Part shown: piece by piece, positions 17,862 through 27,368 of the stretch
Layout: each line of letters starts with the position of its first letter
How positions within the stretch are numbered: position 1 is the first letter of the stretch
Program-made: the position numbers and the translations under genes
Notes under the pieces: model-generated
What the model was told of the DNA's origin: nothing
What the model saw: the letters and a program-made list of their open reading frames with translations, nothing else
The model's database searches: none
From: Synechococcus sp. ATX 2A4
GTDB taxonomy: Bacteria > Cyanobacteriota > Cyanobacteriia > PCC-6307 > Cyanobiaceae
Assembly: GCF_024346375.1 (NCBI RefSeq)
Contig: NZ_JAGQCV010000004.1
Span: forward strand, 124,001 to 188,000
Direction of reading: 5' to 3'
Length of the DNA stretch: 64,000 bases

Positions 17862-19393
17862 CAGGCGGCCCTGAGCCGCAGCGCCTTCACCGCCTCTTCC
17901 CGGTCGTCGAAGTGGATTTTGTTGGTGCCGAGGATTTGATAATCCTCATGGCCCTTGCCGGCGATCAGCACCAGATCATCGGTTGCCGCCGCAGCGATGC
18001 CGGCGGCGATGGCAGCGGCTCGATCCCCTTCCACCACCAAGTCGGTGCCGGTGGGAATGCCGGCCACCACGTCGTCAAGGATGCGCTGGGGATCTTCCGT
18101 GCGCGGATTGTCGGAGGTGACCACCACCCGATCCGCCAGCCGGGCGGCGATGGCCGCCATCTGGGGCCGTTTGCCGCGGTCGCGGTCGCCGCCGCAGCCG
18201 AACACGCAGATCAGCCGGCCTGCGCAGAAGGGGCGGCAGGCGGCCAGGGCGTTCTCCAGCCCATCGGGGGTGTGGGCGTAGTCCACCAGCACTGCCGGCA
18301 GGCCAGTGCCGTCACCACCGGCGAGCACCACCCGCTCCATGCGGCCGGGCACCCCCCGGAAGCTGCCGATCGCCGCCAGCAGCGGGGCCAACTCCAGCCC
18401 CTGCTGCAGCAGGGCACCTACCGCCTGCAACAGATTCATCAGATTGAAGCGCCCCACCAGCGGGGAGCGGAACGGCCCGGATCCCAGCGGGCTCACCAAG
18501 GTGCCGCTGACGCCATCGGCGCCGAACAGCAGATCGCGCACGCCCAACTCCGCCACCTCTGGCTCTGCAGATGCTTCGGCCGGCGCCGCCAGGGAGCAGC
18601 GCCAGAGGCGCGCACCAAGGATGCCCGCCAGGCGCTCCGCCAGCTGCGCGCCCCACGGGTCGTCGATGTTCACCACCGCGCCACCAGCCAGACGCTCGGA
18701 GGCGAACAGCAGGGCCTTGGCCTCGAAGTAGGCCTGCATCGACGGGTGGTAGTCGAGGTGGTCCTGGGTGAGGTTGGTGAACACGGCGCCGGCGAAGTGG
18801 CAGCCCGCTACTCGCGCTTGATCAAGGGCATGGGAGCTCACCTCCATCGCCCCGACCCGGGCGCCGGCTGCCACCGCCTCGGCCAGTTGCCGTTGCAGCT
18901 CATCGGCGAAGGCGGTGGTGTGGGAGGCGATGGCGCTGTGGCCGGGCCAGCGGTTGCTGAGCGTGCCGAACAGGGCGACGGGCTGGCCGCAGGCAGCCGC
19001 CAAATGCTCGATCAGATGGGTGGTGGTGGTCTTGCCATTGGTGCCGGTGACACCGATCAGGGCCAACTGCTGGCTGGGCTCCCCCCAGAAGGCAGCGGCC
19101 AGCCGCCCTGCAACCTCCGCCAGCGGCTCCTGCACCACCAGCACCGCGTCGGTGGCGGAGGGCGGGCATTGGGCGGCCGCCGCCGCGCCGATCACTGCGG
19201 CCACGGCGCCGCTGCTCAGTGCCTTGGGCCAGAACAGGCCGCCATCCACCTGCCCGCCGGGTACCCCCACAAACAGAGTGCCGGGGCCCACGCGGCGGGA
19301 ATCGCAGCTCACGCCGGTCACGGCGTTGTCGCCCAGGGTGGGGGGCACCTCCAGACCGCTCTTGAGCAGGAGGGAATGGAGCGGCTGGGACAT
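17861..19393 (-). CDS. murE: UDP-N-acetylmuramoyl-L-alanyl-D-glutamate--2,6-diaminopimelate ligase
   Basis: A 510-residue cytoplasmic Mur ligase that adds the third amino acid to the peptidoglycan precursor using ATP. The P-loop is [16 protein letters not shown] (about residues 114-129). The C-terminal [10 protein letters not shown] motif contains the DNPR sequence known to select meso-diaminopimelate rather than lysine. The Mur carbamylated-lysine region follows [19 protein letters not shown]. Starts with ATG 19391-19393. Confidence 0.93.
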   Translation of the reverse strand: MSQPLHSLLLKSGLEVPPTLGDNAVTGVSCDSRRVGPGTLFVGVPGGQVDGGLFWPKALSSGAVAAVIGAAAAAQCPPSATDAVLVVQEPLAEVAGRLAAAFWGEPSQQLALIGVTGTNGKTTTTHLIEHLAAACGQPVALFGTLSNRWPGHSAIASHTTAFADELQRQLAEAVAAGARVGAMEVSSHALDQARVAGCHFAGAVFTNLTQDHLDYHPSMQAYFEAKALLFASERLAGGAVVNIDDPWGAQLAERLAGILGARLWRCSLAAPAEASAEPEVAELGVRDLLFGADGVSGTLVSPLGSGPFRSPLVGRFNLMNLLQAVGALLQQGLELAPLLAAIGSFRGVPGRMERVVLAGGDGTGLPAVLVDYAHTPDGLENALAACRPFCAGRLICVFGCGGDRDRGKRPQMAAIAARLADRVVVTSDNPRTEDPQRILDDVVAGIPTGTDLVVEGDRAAAIAAGIAAAATDDLVLIAGKGHEDYQILGTNKIHFDDREEAVKALRLRAA

Positions 19394-19437
19394 GGGGGTG
19401 AAGGCAGCAGCGGCCGTGGAGGCGGGTTAGCAGGGTT

Positions 19438-19740
19438 TTAGGCGGATTCGGGGGCGCCTGAAAGCGCTGCCAGACACTTCCTCAGCCAGCGGTCGAGGGC
19501 TGCGCCGCTGAGCCGTGGCGAGACCCGCGGCAATTCCTGCAACTGATGGGCCAGTACCACGGCCAGCACCGGGATCTCCAGCCCGTAGCGGGCCTCCAGC
19601 GCGGGGTCGCTCGCCACATCCACCAGCACCAGCTCCGGGCGGGGCTCAAGCTCGCGCAGCCGTTGCTCAAGCCCGTCGCAGAGGCAGCAGCCGTCGCGCC
19701 GGTAGAGCGTGAGTGGGGGCAGGCCGGCCGTGACGGTCAT
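19438..19740 (-). CDS. Glutaredoxin-like protein (DUF836 type)
   Basis: A 100-residue thioredoxin-fold protein. The start PLTLYRRDGCCLCDGLEQRL carries a CCLC variant of the CxxC active site, followed by LVLVDVASDPALEARYGLEIPVLAV with the cis-proline. This matches small DUF836/glutaredoxin-family proteins common in cyanobacteria; the redox partner is not known. It lies between murE and yidD on the same strand, 45 bp upstream of murE. Confidence 0.75.
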   Translation of the reverse strand: MTVTAGLPPLTLYRRDGCCLCDGLEQRLRELEPRPELVLVDVASDPALEARYGLEIPVLAVVLAHQLQELPRVSPRLSGAALDRWLRKCLAALSGAPESA

Positions 19741-19769
19741 GGAGGAGCGAGGGTGGGGATGACACGGCT

Positions 19770-20036
19770 TCAATCGGGAACCGGATCGCAGCCGCAGGGG
19801 GTGAAGGGGTGGCAGCGCAGCAGGCGGCGGGCCGTGAGCCAGCTGCCCCGCCAGGGGCCATGCCGCTGGATCGCCTCCAGGCCGTAGGCGCTGCAGCTGG
19901 GGATGAAGCGGCAGCGGGGCCCGAGCAGGGGAGATAGCCACTGCCGGTAGGCCTGGATCAGGCCCACCAGCAGCCGGGCCACCAGGGAGGAAAGGGCGTT
20001 GGCTCCGGAAGATAGAGTGATGGGCTGGCGTTCCAC
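19770..20036 (-). CDS. yidD: Membrane protein insertion efficiency factor YidD
   Basis: An 88-residue protein with the YidD signature: [31 protein letters not shown] (about residues 26-56) followed by a cysteine-rich [13 protein letters not shown] end. It is an inner-membrane-associated helper of YidC-mediated insertion. In many bacteria it sits between rnpA and yidC; here it is about 9 kb away. Starts at GTG 20034-20036, 83 bp from the divergent rpsD. Confidence 0.88.
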   Translation of the reverse strand: MERQPITLSSGANALSSLVARLLVGLIQAYRQWLSPLLGPRCRFIPSCSAYGLEAIQRHGPWRGSWLTARRLLRCHPFTPCGCDPVPD

Positions 20037-20119
20037 TGCCGGGAGCTGCCGAGGGACACCTCCAGCATGCTCCCAGGTCAGCGGCGGCGCCGACCCATCC
20101 CTTTGAACGTCTTTCCCCG

Positions 20120-20728
20120 ATGTCCCGATACCGCGGCCCTCGCCTGAGGATCACGCGGCGCTTGGGAGACCTTCCCGGTCTCACCCGTAAGTCCGCCAAG
20201 CGGGCTTATCCCCCCGGTCAGCACGGCCAAGCCCGTCGCAAGCGCTCCGAATACGCCATCCGCCTGGAAGAAAAGCAGAAGCTTCGCTTCAACTACGGCA
20301 TCTCCGAGCGTCAGCTCGTGCGCTACGTGAAGAAAGCGCGCGCCCAGGAGGGTTCCACCGGAACCAACCTGCTGAAGCTGCTCGAGAACCGTCTCGACAA
20401 CGTCTGTTTTCGTCTCGGTTTCGGCCCCACCGTGCCCGGCGCCCGCCAGCTGGTGAACCACGGCCACATCACAGTGAACGGCCGTGTCGTTGACATCCCC
20501 AGCTATCAGTGCCGTGCCGGTGATGTGATTATCGTGCGCCAACGCAAGGCCAGCAAGCAACTGGCTGAAGGCAATCTGGAATTCCCAGGCCTCTCCAACA
20601 TCCCCCCTAACCTCGAGCTCGACAAATCCAAGCTCTCGGCCAAGGTCAACGGCCGCATTGAGCGTGAATGGGTGGCGCTGGAGATCAACGAACTGCTGGT
20701 GGTGGAGTTCTACTCCCGCAAGGTGTGA
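20120..20728 (+). CDS. rpsD: 30S ribosomal protein S4
   Basis: A 202-residue primary-binding small-subunit protein. The N-terminal [22 protein letters not shown] is typical of the cyanobacterial/chloroplast type. The S4 RNA-binding domain is visible at about 90-150 ([31 protein letters not shown]). It is followed within 40 bp by a strong factor-independent terminator, so it seems to be monocistronic. Confidence 0.95.
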   Translation: MSRYRGPRLRITRRLGDLPGLTRKSAKRAYPPGQHGQARRKRSEYAIRLEEKQKLRFNYGISERQLVRYVKKARAQEGSTGTNLLKLLENRLDNVCFRLGFGPTVPGARQLVNHGHITVNGRVVDIPSYQCRAGDVIIVRQRKASKQLAEGNLEFPGLSNIPPNLELDKSKLSAKVNGRIEREWVALEINELLVVEFYSRKV

Positions 20729-20766
20729 TCCCCGGGATCCACTCCATCAAGCTTTGGTTCACTGCA

Positions 20767-20789
20767 CCCCGCCTTTGGCGGGGTTTTTT
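20767..20789 (+). terminator. Rho-independent terminator of rpsD
   Basis: A perfect 7-bp stem CCCCGCC (20767-20773) / GGCGGGG (20777-20783) with a TTT loop, followed directly by six T residues (20784-20789). It lies 38 bp after the rpsD stop and separates rpsD from the convergent amidohydrolase gene. Confidence 0.9.
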
Positions 20790-20866
20790 ATGACCCAGTC
20801 AGCCAGGTGTTTGGGGAGCACCAGAAGCACACACCCTGCCCCCTGGCCTGGTCAAGCCTCAGCTGT

Positions 20867-21832
20867 TCATCCCAGGCGCAGCACGCGCTGTGCATTGCTG
20901 CGGCACACCTTGATCCGCTGAGCTTCAGAGATGGCGGCGTTCTCGATCCAATCAGAAGCCAGCTGAATGTCCTCGTAGGGGTAATCGGTGGAAAACATCA
21001 CCGCGTGATCGCCCATGGCTTCAAGGGCACAGCGCAGGGGTGCATCTGCGCACACCCCAGAGGTTGTCACCGTGAGATGACGCTTCAACGTTTCCGAGGG
21101 GGGCTGGCTCAAGGAGCGACCGAGGGTTGTCACAGCTGCACGGCTGTCTAGCCGCCAGAGCATGTACGGCAGGGTTTCTCCCATGTGGCCAAGAATCAGC
21201 CGCGCCCGAGGATGGCGCTCAAGCACCCGGGCGAAGACCAGGCGGAGCATGTGAGTGGCGGTGTCACAGGTCCAGCTCCAGACGGCACCCTCCAGTTCAG
21301 GATGGCCGCGGAAGGCCTGGCTGTGCTCGCTGACCAGGCCTGGGTGCAAATAAAGCGGCACATCAAGCTGCTCAAGTGTGTGCCAGAAGGGGGCGAATTG
21401 GGGCTCGTCCAGGTAGGCGCCGTTGGTGGCGCCATTGATCAGAACCCCAACAAAGCCAAGCTCCAGAACACAACGCTTGAGCTCATTGCAGGCGGCCTCC
21501 ACATTCTGTAAAGCCAGGCAAGCGAAGCCCCGAAAACGGGCAGGGGCCAGTTCCAGGCGTGTGTGCAGGAAATCATTCACGCGCTGGGCAAGTTCCACCG
21601 CAAGGGCTGCATCCTCCATGGCTTGCACGCCAGGTGCGGTCTGAGAGAGCACGGCGATGGAGATCCCGGCGCGGTCCATGGCCAGGAGGCGCTGTTCGGC
21701 GAATTCCGGCAAGGCCGCTTCGATGCTGCCAAGCACCTGGGGATCGAAGAACGCCACGTCGTTGATCGATGGCTGGAGGTCTGGACCGCTGAAGTGCTCT
21801 TCCAGGGCGATCTTGTTGATGATGCTCGGCAT
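20867..21832 (-). CDS. Amidohydrolase 2 family protein, gamma-resorcylate/2,3-dihydroxybenzoate decarboxylase-like
   Basis: A 321-residue TIM-barrel metal-dependent enzyme of the ACMSD-type amidohydrolase group. The N-terminus KIALEEHF contains the ExH metal ligands (E11, H13). Later segments LYLHPG (third ligand His), ILGHMGETLPYMLWRLD and MFSTDYPYED (catalytic Asp) match reversible phenolic-acid decarboxylases. The substrate may be a hydroxylated benzoate. Its base composition is slightly lower in GC than its neighbours, and it stands alone between the rpsD terminator and trpC, which may indicate acquisition by transfer. Confidence 0.75.
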   Translation of the reverse strand: MPSIINKIALEEHFSGPDLQPSINDVAFFDPQVLGSIEAALPEFAEQRLLAMDRAGISIAVLSQTAPGVQAMEDAALAVELAQRVNDFLHTRLELAPARFRGFACLALQNVEAACNELKRCVLELGFVGVLINGATNGAYLDEPQFAPFWHTLEQLDVPLYLHPGLVSEHSQAFRGHPELEGAVWSWTCDTATHMLRLVFARVLERHPRARLILGHMGETLPYMLWRLDSRAAVTTLGRSLSQPPSETLKRHLTVTTSGVCADAPLRCALEAMGDHAVMFSTDYPYEDIQLASDWIENAAISEAQRIKVCRSNAQRVLRLG

Positions 21833-21900
21833 CGGGGTCAGTGATGGCCCACCACTCTGAACGCAGCAACAAGCCTTTCAGCCGGCGCGGCCAGCCGCCA

Positions 21901-22809
21901 TCAACCGCTGATCAGCTGTTCCAGCGCGGCGGTTACATCCGGCTGACGCATCAGCGCTTCCCCCACCAGCACCGCATCGGCGCCAGCGCTCTGCACCCGG
22001 TCCAGGTCGTCGCGGCTGAACAGCCCCGACTCGCTCACCAGCAGCGCCCCCCGTTGCCGCAGCTGATCGCCGCAACGGGCCATCAGCTGCTCGGTGGTGG
22101 CGAGGTCGGTGTGGAAGCTGGTGAGGTCGCGGTTGTTGATGCCGATCAGGATGTGGGCCGCCGTGCTCGGCTCCGACCAGAGGGGAAGGCGCAGCATCCG
22201 CTCCAGCTCTTCGGTGTCGTGCACCTCCACCAGCACGGCCAGCCCCAGGGCCCGGGCCACCTTGATCAGGTACACCACGTCCTGGTCGGTGAGGATCGCC
22301 GCGATCAGCAGTGCCGCATCGGCGCCGGCGGCGCGTGCCTGGTGCAGCTGGTAGGGGGAAAGGATGAATTCCTTGCAGAGCAGGGGCAGATCCACCACCT
22401 GGCGCACCTCCACCAACACCTCGAAGCCGCCCTGGAAAAAGCTCTTGTCGGTGAGCACCGACAGGCAGCTCGCACCACCAGCGGCATACCCCCTGGCAAT
22501 GGCCACGGGATCGAAATCAGCGCGGATCACACCTTTGCTGGGGCTGGCTTTCTTGATCTCGGCGATCACCGCGGGCTTGCGGCAGCTGGCCCGCAACGCG
22601 GCCACGAAATCACGGGTGGGGGGAAGGTCGCGGAGCTGGCACTGCAGGGTTTCCAGCGGCACCCGCTCCCTGGCGGCGGCCACCTCGCGGTCTTTCTCCC
22701 AGACAATCTGCTCGAGGATGTGCTGGGGCTCCTGCTCGGGGTGGGGAATGCCGAACTGAAGATGGGCCACCTTCACCGGCGGATTGGGTGGACGGCGGCG
22801 AATCTCCAA
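21901..22809 (-). CDS. trpC: Indole-3-glycerol phosphate synthase
   Basis: A 302-residue TIM-barrel enzyme of tryptophan synthesis. The family markers are [13 protein letters not shown] (the catalytic-region lysines), [38 protein letters not shown] and LVSESGLFS. The TTG at 22807-22809 is proposed as start because it yields the N-terminus (M)[18 protein letters not shown], the conserved beginning of cyanobacterial TrpC; no ATG exists at that point. A non-ATG start may lower expression. Confidence 0.9.
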   Translation of the reverse strand: MEIRRRPPNPPVKVAHLQFGIPHPEQEPQHILEQIVWEKDREVAAARERVPLETLQCQLRDLPPTRDFVAALRASCRKPAVIAEIKKASPSKGVIRADFDPVAIARGYAAGGASCLSVLTDKSFFQGGFEVLVEVRQVVDLPLLCKEFILSPYQLHQARAAGADAALLIAAILTDQDVVYLIKVARALGLAVLVEVHDTEELERMLRLPLWSEPSTAAHILIGINNRDLTSFHTDLATTEQLMARCGDQLRQRGALLVSESGLFSRDDLDRVQSAGADAVLVGEALMRQPDVTAALEQLISG

Positions 22810-22876
22810 AGCCCCACGGCAACAGGAACTGATCGTAGGGGCCGCCGCTGACACCCTTTGCAGCTCGGGCAGCACC

Positions 22877-24325
22877 TCAGGCCACAGCGGCGGCGGCCTG
22901 CTTGTACGCCACTTCCACCACCTCGCTGAGGGTGGGGTGGGTGTGCACTTCGGTGGCGAGCTCCCCCACCCGCTGGCGGCGGGCCACGGCATTGGCCACC
23001 TCCTGAATCAGGTCGGCGGCGTGCAATCCGTAGATGTGCGCGCCCAGCACCTCGCCGGTGTCCTTGCGGAACAGCAGCTTCATCAGCCCATCGCTTTCGA
23101 GTTCCGCCAGGGCCTTGGAGTTGGCCTTGAAGTAGCTGCGCACGCTGCCCAGTTCAAATCCCTCGGCCGCCGCCAGCGCCTTGGCGTCGGCTTCGCTCAG
23201 GCCCACCGAGCTGATCTCGGGATGGGTGAAGGTGGCAGCCGGGATCGAGCGGTAGTCGATCGCACGGGTGTGGCCAAGGATGTTGTCCACTGCCACGGTG
23301 CCCTGGGCGGCGGCGGTGTGGGCGAGCATCATCTTTCCGGTCACGTCGCCCACAGCCCAGAGATGGGGAACGGGCGTCTCGCCCGCCAGCACCTGGAGTT
23401 GATCGTTCACGGGGATGAAGCCCCGGTTGGTCTCCACGCCCACGCTGGCCAGGTGTAGATCCTTGCTCACCGGCACCCGCCCGGTGGCCACCAGCACCGC
23501 ATCCACCTCCAGCACCTCCACCAGCTCCTTGGTGGCCATGGCCGCCAGCTCGATCCGCACCGGCGACCCCGGGGTCACCTTGCGGGCCAGCAGGCCGGCG
23601 CGGGTGTCGATGTCACGGCTGTCGATCAGGTGGCGGGCGGCGATCTTGGCGATGTCGGGGTCGAAGGTGGGCATCACCCGATCGAGCGCCTCAATCATCG
23701 TGACTTCGCACCCCAGCGCTGTGTAGACATCAGCGAATTCCAGGCCGATGTAGCCGCTGCCAACGATCGCGATCCAGCGGGGCAGCCACTCCAGGCTGAT
23801 CGCCTCGTCGCTGGTGAACACCGTGCGTCCATCGGTTTCGATCCCGGGCGGCACAAAGGGATCCGAGCCGGTGGCCACGATCACATCGCCGGCGGTGAAC
23901 ACCTGTTCCACCCCGCTGCTCTGGCGCACCGCCACCCGTTGATGCCCATCAAGGCGTCCCTTGCCGCGCAGGATCACGGCCCCTGACCGCTCCAGGGTCT
24001 TGGTGAGATTGGCGCGGATCGTGGCCACCAGCTGATTGGCGTGATCGGCGATCTTCTGGCGCTCGAAGCGCACCGGCGCGGCATGGATGCCAAAGCCTTG
24101 CAGGTGCTTGGCATCCGCCAGCTCCCGTACCCGGCCACTGGCGGCCAGCAGCGCCTTCGAGGGCACGCAGCCCCGGTTAACGCAGGTGCCGCCCATGTCG
24201 CGCGATTCGATGATCGCCGTGCGCAGGCCATGGTCAGCCGCATGCTTGGCCGCATCGAAGCCGCCATAGCCGGCGCCGATCACGATCACGTCGTAGTCGA
24301 AGGAAGAGGCGCTGCTGTCGCTCAC
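22877..24325 (-). CDS. lpdA: Dihydrolipoyl dehydrogenase (E3)
   Basis: A 482-residue FAD flavoprotein disulfide reductase. The FAD loop [14 protein letters not shown] is near the N-terminus. The redox disulfide is in [16 protein letters not shown] (about residues 45-60), the NAD-binding loop is [13 protein letters not shown], and the C-terminal His-Glu pair is in [13 protein letters not shown]. It reoxidises lipoamide of pyruvate dehydrogenase and, in cyanobacteria, of the glycine cleavage system. Start is GTG 24323-24325. It lies between the rRNA methylase and trpC genes in the same direction. Confidence 0.92.
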   Translation of the reverse strand: MSDSSASSFDYDVIVIGAGYGGFDAAKHAADHGLRTAIIESRDMGGTCVNRGCVPSKALLAASGRVRELADAKHLQGFGIHAAPVRFERQKIADHANQLVATIRANLTKTLERSGAVILRGKGRLDGHQRVAVRQSSGVEQVFTAGDVIVATGSDPFVPPGIETDGRTVFTSDEAISLEWLPRWIAIVGSGYIGLEFADVYTALGCEVTMIEALDRVMPTFDPDIAKIAARHLIDSRDIDTRAGLLARKVTPGSPVRIELAAMATKELVEVLEVDAVLVATGRVPVSKDLHLASVGVETNRGFIPVNDQLQVLAGETPVPHLWAVGDVTGKMMLAHTAAAQGTVAVDNILGHTRAIDYRSIPAATFTHPEISSVGLSEADAKALAAAEGFELGSVRSYFKANSKALAELESDGLMKLLFRKDTGEVLGAHIYGLHAADLIQEVANAVARRQRVGELATEVHTHPTLSEVVEVAYKQAAAAVA

Positions 24326-24336
24326 CGGGGCGTGTC

Positions 24337-25344
24337 TCAGGGAGTGATCGGCATTCTCTCCTGTTGCTGGCGCCAGCGCTCCAGCAACAGGGGCCCCGCC
24401 GCCACGGCCACATTGAGGGATTCCACGGCGGCGCTGTGGGGAATCGTGACCCGGTGGCTGCAGCAGGCGAGCAGGTCGGAGCTCAGCCCCGCCCCCTCAT
24501 TGCCCAGCAGCAGCACCGTCGGCAGCGTCCAGTTGAGCTGCCAGTAGGGGATCACAGCGGTGCTGGCTGTGGTGGCGGGGCCGCTGCGGGCCCTCACGGT
24601 GGTGGCCACCACCTGGGCCCCTTGCGCGCGGGCCTGCTGCAGGCGTGGTGCCAGCCCCTCCAGCCGCTCAAGCGGCAGGGTGAGGGCCGCGCCGGCGGAG
24701 GCACGCACCACCTTCGGCTGCCAGGGGTCGGCGCCACCGGCCAGCCAGAGCGCCTCCACGCCGGCCGCCAGCGCCGTGCGCATCAAGGTGCCCAGGTTGC
24801 CCGGATCCTGCAGTTGCTCCAGGGCCAGCACGAAGCCCAGGGCTGCCGGAGCGGCGGGGCGTGGCAGGGGCAGGCTCAACACCACCCCATCGGGATGCTG
24901 GGTGGTGGCCGCGGCCGCCAGCACCGCCTCATCCACCGGCTGCAGCACCGCCGCCATGGCTGGATGCTGCCGCAGCAGGGTTTGATGCGCTTCGATCCAG
25001 GCGGGTGTGGCGAGCAGCTCATCCGCCGCCAGGCCGAGGCTGGCGGCTTCCTCGATCAGGTGGGTGCCCTCCAGCAGCACGCGCCCCTGATCGCGCCGTC
25101 CACGGGCTTCATGCAGGGCGCGAAAGCGGCCCACCACCGGGTTGCGCCGGCTGGTGATCAGCGGCCGGAGGAACGCCGCTGGCTCGCGCGGCTCAAGGGG
25201 CTGGCAGTCGTCGGCAGGTCGGCTTGGCTCACCTGATCGGCTTGGCTCGCCCATTGGGCTGCGTTCATTGGCTGGCGGTGGTCCGCCTGGCTGAAGGGGC
25301 TGGCCGGACTGGGGACGTTCAGAAGACCTGATGTTTTCTGACAT
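24337..25344 (-). CDS. TrmH/SpoU family RNA 2'-O-methyltransferase
   Basis: A 335-residue SPOUT-class methyltransferase. Residues about 60-130 form the substrate-binding domain (LITSRRNPVVGRFRALHEARGR...VLLEGTHLIEEA). The C-terminal half has the knotted SAM site: LVLALEQLQDPGNLGTLMRTALA, LLLGNEGAGLS and IPHSAAVESLNVAVA, the SpoU motifs 1-3. The first about 55 residues are a Pro/Ser/Glu-rich extension with a GEPSR duplication. It overlaps the upstream small gene by 26 nt. Confidence 0.85.
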   Translation of the reverse strand: MSENIRSSERPQSGQPLQPGGPPPANERSPMGEPSRSGEPSRPADDCQPLEPREPAAFLRPLITSRRNPVVGRFRALHEARGRRDQGRVLLEGTHLIEEAASLGLAADELLATPAWIEAHQTLLRQHPAMAAVLQPVDEAVLAAAATTQHPDGVVLSLPLPRPAAPAALGFVLALEQLQDPGNLGTLMRTALAAGVEALWLAGGADPWQPKVVRASAGAALTLPLERLEGLAPRLQQARAQGAQVVATTVRARSGPATTASTAVIPYWQLNWTLPTVLLLGNEGAGLSSDLLACCSHRVTIPHSAAVESLNVAVAAGPLLLERWRQQQERMPITP

Positions 25345-25567
25345 GCATGGAATCCTTCATCACCAGTTCGGTGGCATGAAGATCCATCCCTTTGACCGCC
25401 GCCACCTCGCCGCGGATGCCTTCCTCGCGCAGGTTCTCGACAAGCTTCTGCAGCACAATGTCTTCGACAGTGGTCTCGTCGAAGCTGTCGGGGGTAAGGC
25501 GTTCAAGAAAGCGCCCGATCTTCCCTGCCACGACCTCGGAAGAGTTGCTGATCTTGAGGACGATCAT
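25319..25567 (-). CDS. Small conserved protein of unknown function
   Basis: An 82-residue acidic protein beginning MIVLKISNSSEVVAGKIGRFLERLTPDSFDE, with a helical middle (EDIVLQKLVENLREEGIRGEVAAVKG). No cofactor motif or membrane segment is seen. It begins at ATG 25567 just after the tRNA-Leu(CAG) gene on the same strand and overlaps the methyltransferase gene by 26 nt, suggesting coupling. No known family is assigned. Confidence 0.6.
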   Translation of the reverse strand: MIVLKISNSSEVVAGKIGRFLERLTPDSFDETTVEDIVLQKLVENLREEGIRGEVAAVKGMDLHATELVMKDSMHVRKHQVF

Positions 25568-25640
25568 GGAAACGGGAGCGAGAAGGTGGAGAACCCTGGT
25601 TGGAGGTTCCTACAGAACAAGCGGAGCTGGATAAAAAAGA

Positions 25641-25724
25641 TGCGGATGGGGAGACTTGAACTCCCACGACATTGCTGCCACTAGTACCTGAAACTAGCGC
25701 GTCTACCAATTCCGCCACATCCGC
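25641..25724 (-). tRNA. trnL: tRNA-Leu (anticodon CAG)
   Basis: An 84-nt class II tRNA on the minus strand. The acceptor halves GCGGATG and CATCCGC pair perfectly (25718-25724 with 25642-25648). The D-arm contains TGGCGGAATTGGTAGACGC, the anticodon stem CTAGT/ACTAG encloses TTCAGGT (anticodon CAG), there is a long variable arm, and the T-arm has GTTCAAGTC. CCA is not encoded. A T-rich stretch follows the 3' end. Confidence 0.95.
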
Positions 25725-25894
25725 TGGCGCGCCGCCGCAGCGACTGAGCAACCCTAGATCATCGTCTGCGCCACTGGGCAGCGGGTCGCGCGGCACCCCA
25801 CGGGGTGCTGCGGAAGACAGTTCTGGGGGCGGACGGCTAGACGGTGCGCCTCTGAATTGTCAAGATGCCGGGACTATCGGTTCTGCAAATAACC

Positions 25895-27196
25895 ATGACC
25901 GTGACAGCCGCCGTGGCGCCCCAGTTGATGGTCAATCCACGCCTGGAGATCCTCGGCGGGCACCGTCTTTCCGGTGAGCTGCGCGTGAGCGGTGCCAAGA
26001 ATTCCGCCTTGGTGCTGATGGCCGCCTGCCTGCTCAGCACCCAACCCCTGCGCCTGCGCAACATCCCTCCCCTCACCGACATCGCGGCGATGGGCGAAAT
26101 CCTGGGCGCGTTCGGCGTGAAGGTGGAACGCGGTGCCGACTGGATCGAGCTCGATGGCGCCCATCTCACCCACTCCACCGCCCCCTACGAACTGGTCAAC
26201 AGCCTGCGGGCCAGCTTCTTCTGCATCGGCCCCCTGCTGGCCCGCCTCGGTGTGGCGAAGATTCCCCTCCCCGGTGGCTGCCAGATCGGTTCTCGCCCGG
26301 TGATCGAGCACGTGCGGGGCCTCAAGGCGCTCGGCGCCCAGGTCACCATTGATCACGGTGTGGTGTCGGCCGTGGTGCCCGGCCGCGGCCACCGGCTCCA
26401 TGGCGGCCATATCCACCTGGAGTGCCCCAGCGTCGGCGCCACCGAAACACTGATGATGGCCGCGGCTCTGGCCGATGGCGAAACGGTGATCCACAACGCC
26501 GCCCTCGAACCTGAGGTGGTGGATCTGGCTAGTCTGCTGATCGCCATGGGGGGCAAGGTGCGAGGCGCTGGCACCCCGACGATCACGATCGTCGGGGTTG
26601 AGCGGCTGCATGGCGCTGACTACGCCGTGATTCCCGATCGCATCGAGGCCGGTACCTTCCTGCTGGCCGCGGCGATCACGCGCTCTGAGCTGCGGGTCGC
26701 CCCGCTGATTCCCGACCATCTCGGTGCCGTGCTCAGCAAGCTGGAGGAAGCCGGCTGTTCGCTTGAAGCCGACGGCATCGGCATGACCATCCGTGCCGAC
26801 CGGATTGAGGCTCTCGACCTGCGCACCCAGCCATTCCCTGGCTTCCCCACCGATCTGCAGGCCCCGTTCATGAGCCTGCTGGCCACGGCCTCGGGCACGA
26901 GCATGGTCGTCGAGACGATCTTTGAAAACCGCCTTCAGCACGTGGCTGAACTGCAGCGCATGGGGGCCTCGATCCGCATGCAGGGCAACACGGCCTTCGT
27001 GGAGGGGGTGGCCCGGCTCAGCGGCGCTCCCGTGCAGGGCACCGATCTGCGCGCCTCCGCGGCCATGGTGCTGGCGGGCCTGGCCGCCGATGGCACCACC
27101 AGCGTGCAGGGTCTGGAGTTCCTCGACCGCGGCTACGCCGACCTGGAAGGGAAGCTCAACAGCGTTGGCGCGGTGATCCGCCGGGTGCATGGCTGA
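25895..27196 (+). CDS. murA: UDP-N-acetylglucosamine 1-carboxyvinyltransferase
   Basis: A 433-residue enzyme that catalyses the first committed step of peptidoglycan synthesis, transferring enolpyruvate from PEP. The catalytic cysteine (fosfomycin target) is present in [15 protein letters not shown] at about residue 128. Other family signatures are [13 protein letters not shown] near the N-terminus, [19 protein letters not shown] and [11 protein letters not shown]. The ATG at 25895 is preferred over 25865, whose extra ten residues are not typical. It is flanked by tRNA-Leu genes on both sides. Confidence 0.94.
   Translation: MTVTAAVAPQLMVNPRLEILGGHRLSGELRVSGAKNSALVLMAACLLSTQPLRLRNIPPLTDIAAMGEILGAFGVKVERGADWIELDGAHLTHSTAPYELVNSLRASFFCIGPLLARLGVAKIPLPGGCQIGSRPVIEHVRGLKALGAQVTIDHGVVSAVVPGRGHRLHGGHIHLECPSVGATETLMMAAALADGETVIHNAALEPEVVDLASLLIAMGGKVRGAGTPTITIVGVERLHGADYAVIPDRIEAGTFLLAAAITRSELRVAPLIPDHLGAVLSKLEEAGCSLEADGIGMTIRADRIEALDLRTQPFPGFPTDLQAPFMSLLATASGTSMVVETIFENRLQHVAELQRMGASIRMQGNTAFVEGVARLSGAPVQGTDLRASAAMVLAGLAADGTTSVQGLEFLDRGYADLEGKLNSVGAVIRRVHG
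26573..26598. repeat. 11-bp inverted repeat inside murA
   Basis: ACCCCGACGAT (26573-26583) and ATCGTCGGGGT (26588-26598) are perfectly complementary around a CACG loop. The codons encode a Thr/Ile/Val-rich beta strand, so the palindrome may be chance in GC-rich coding DNA. Confidence 0.6.
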
Positions 27197-27267
27197 GCGA
27201 AGAGCTGGGCGGTTGGCCGCTGTCGGGGCGAAGGGCTGACTCCCTCGTCCCCGTAGAGTCGCTCTGC

Positions 27268-27349
27268 GGGAGCGTGCCGGAATTGGTAGACGGACTCGAC
27301 TCAAAATCGAGCGCCTTCGGGCATGTGGGTTCGAGTCCCACCGCTCCCA
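27268..27349 (+). tRNA. trnL: tRNA-Leu (anticodon CAA)
   Basis: An 82-nt class II tRNA. The acceptor GGGAGCG (27268-27274) pairs with CGCTCCC (27342-27348), followed by discriminator A. The anticodon stem CTCGA/TCGAG encloses CTCAAAA (anticodon CAA). The variable arm is CGCCTTCGGGCAT-like and the T-loop is GTTCGAGTC. No encoded CCA. A TAGAGT sequence at 27254-27259 could be its -10 element. Confidence 0.95.
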
Positions 27350-27368
27350 TCCCTCCAGCTTCAGCCCC

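Noticed and set aside
17540-19441. A 633-codon plus-strand open frame opposite murE
   Set aside because: MurE motifs are clear on the minus strand; the antisense product is low complexity.
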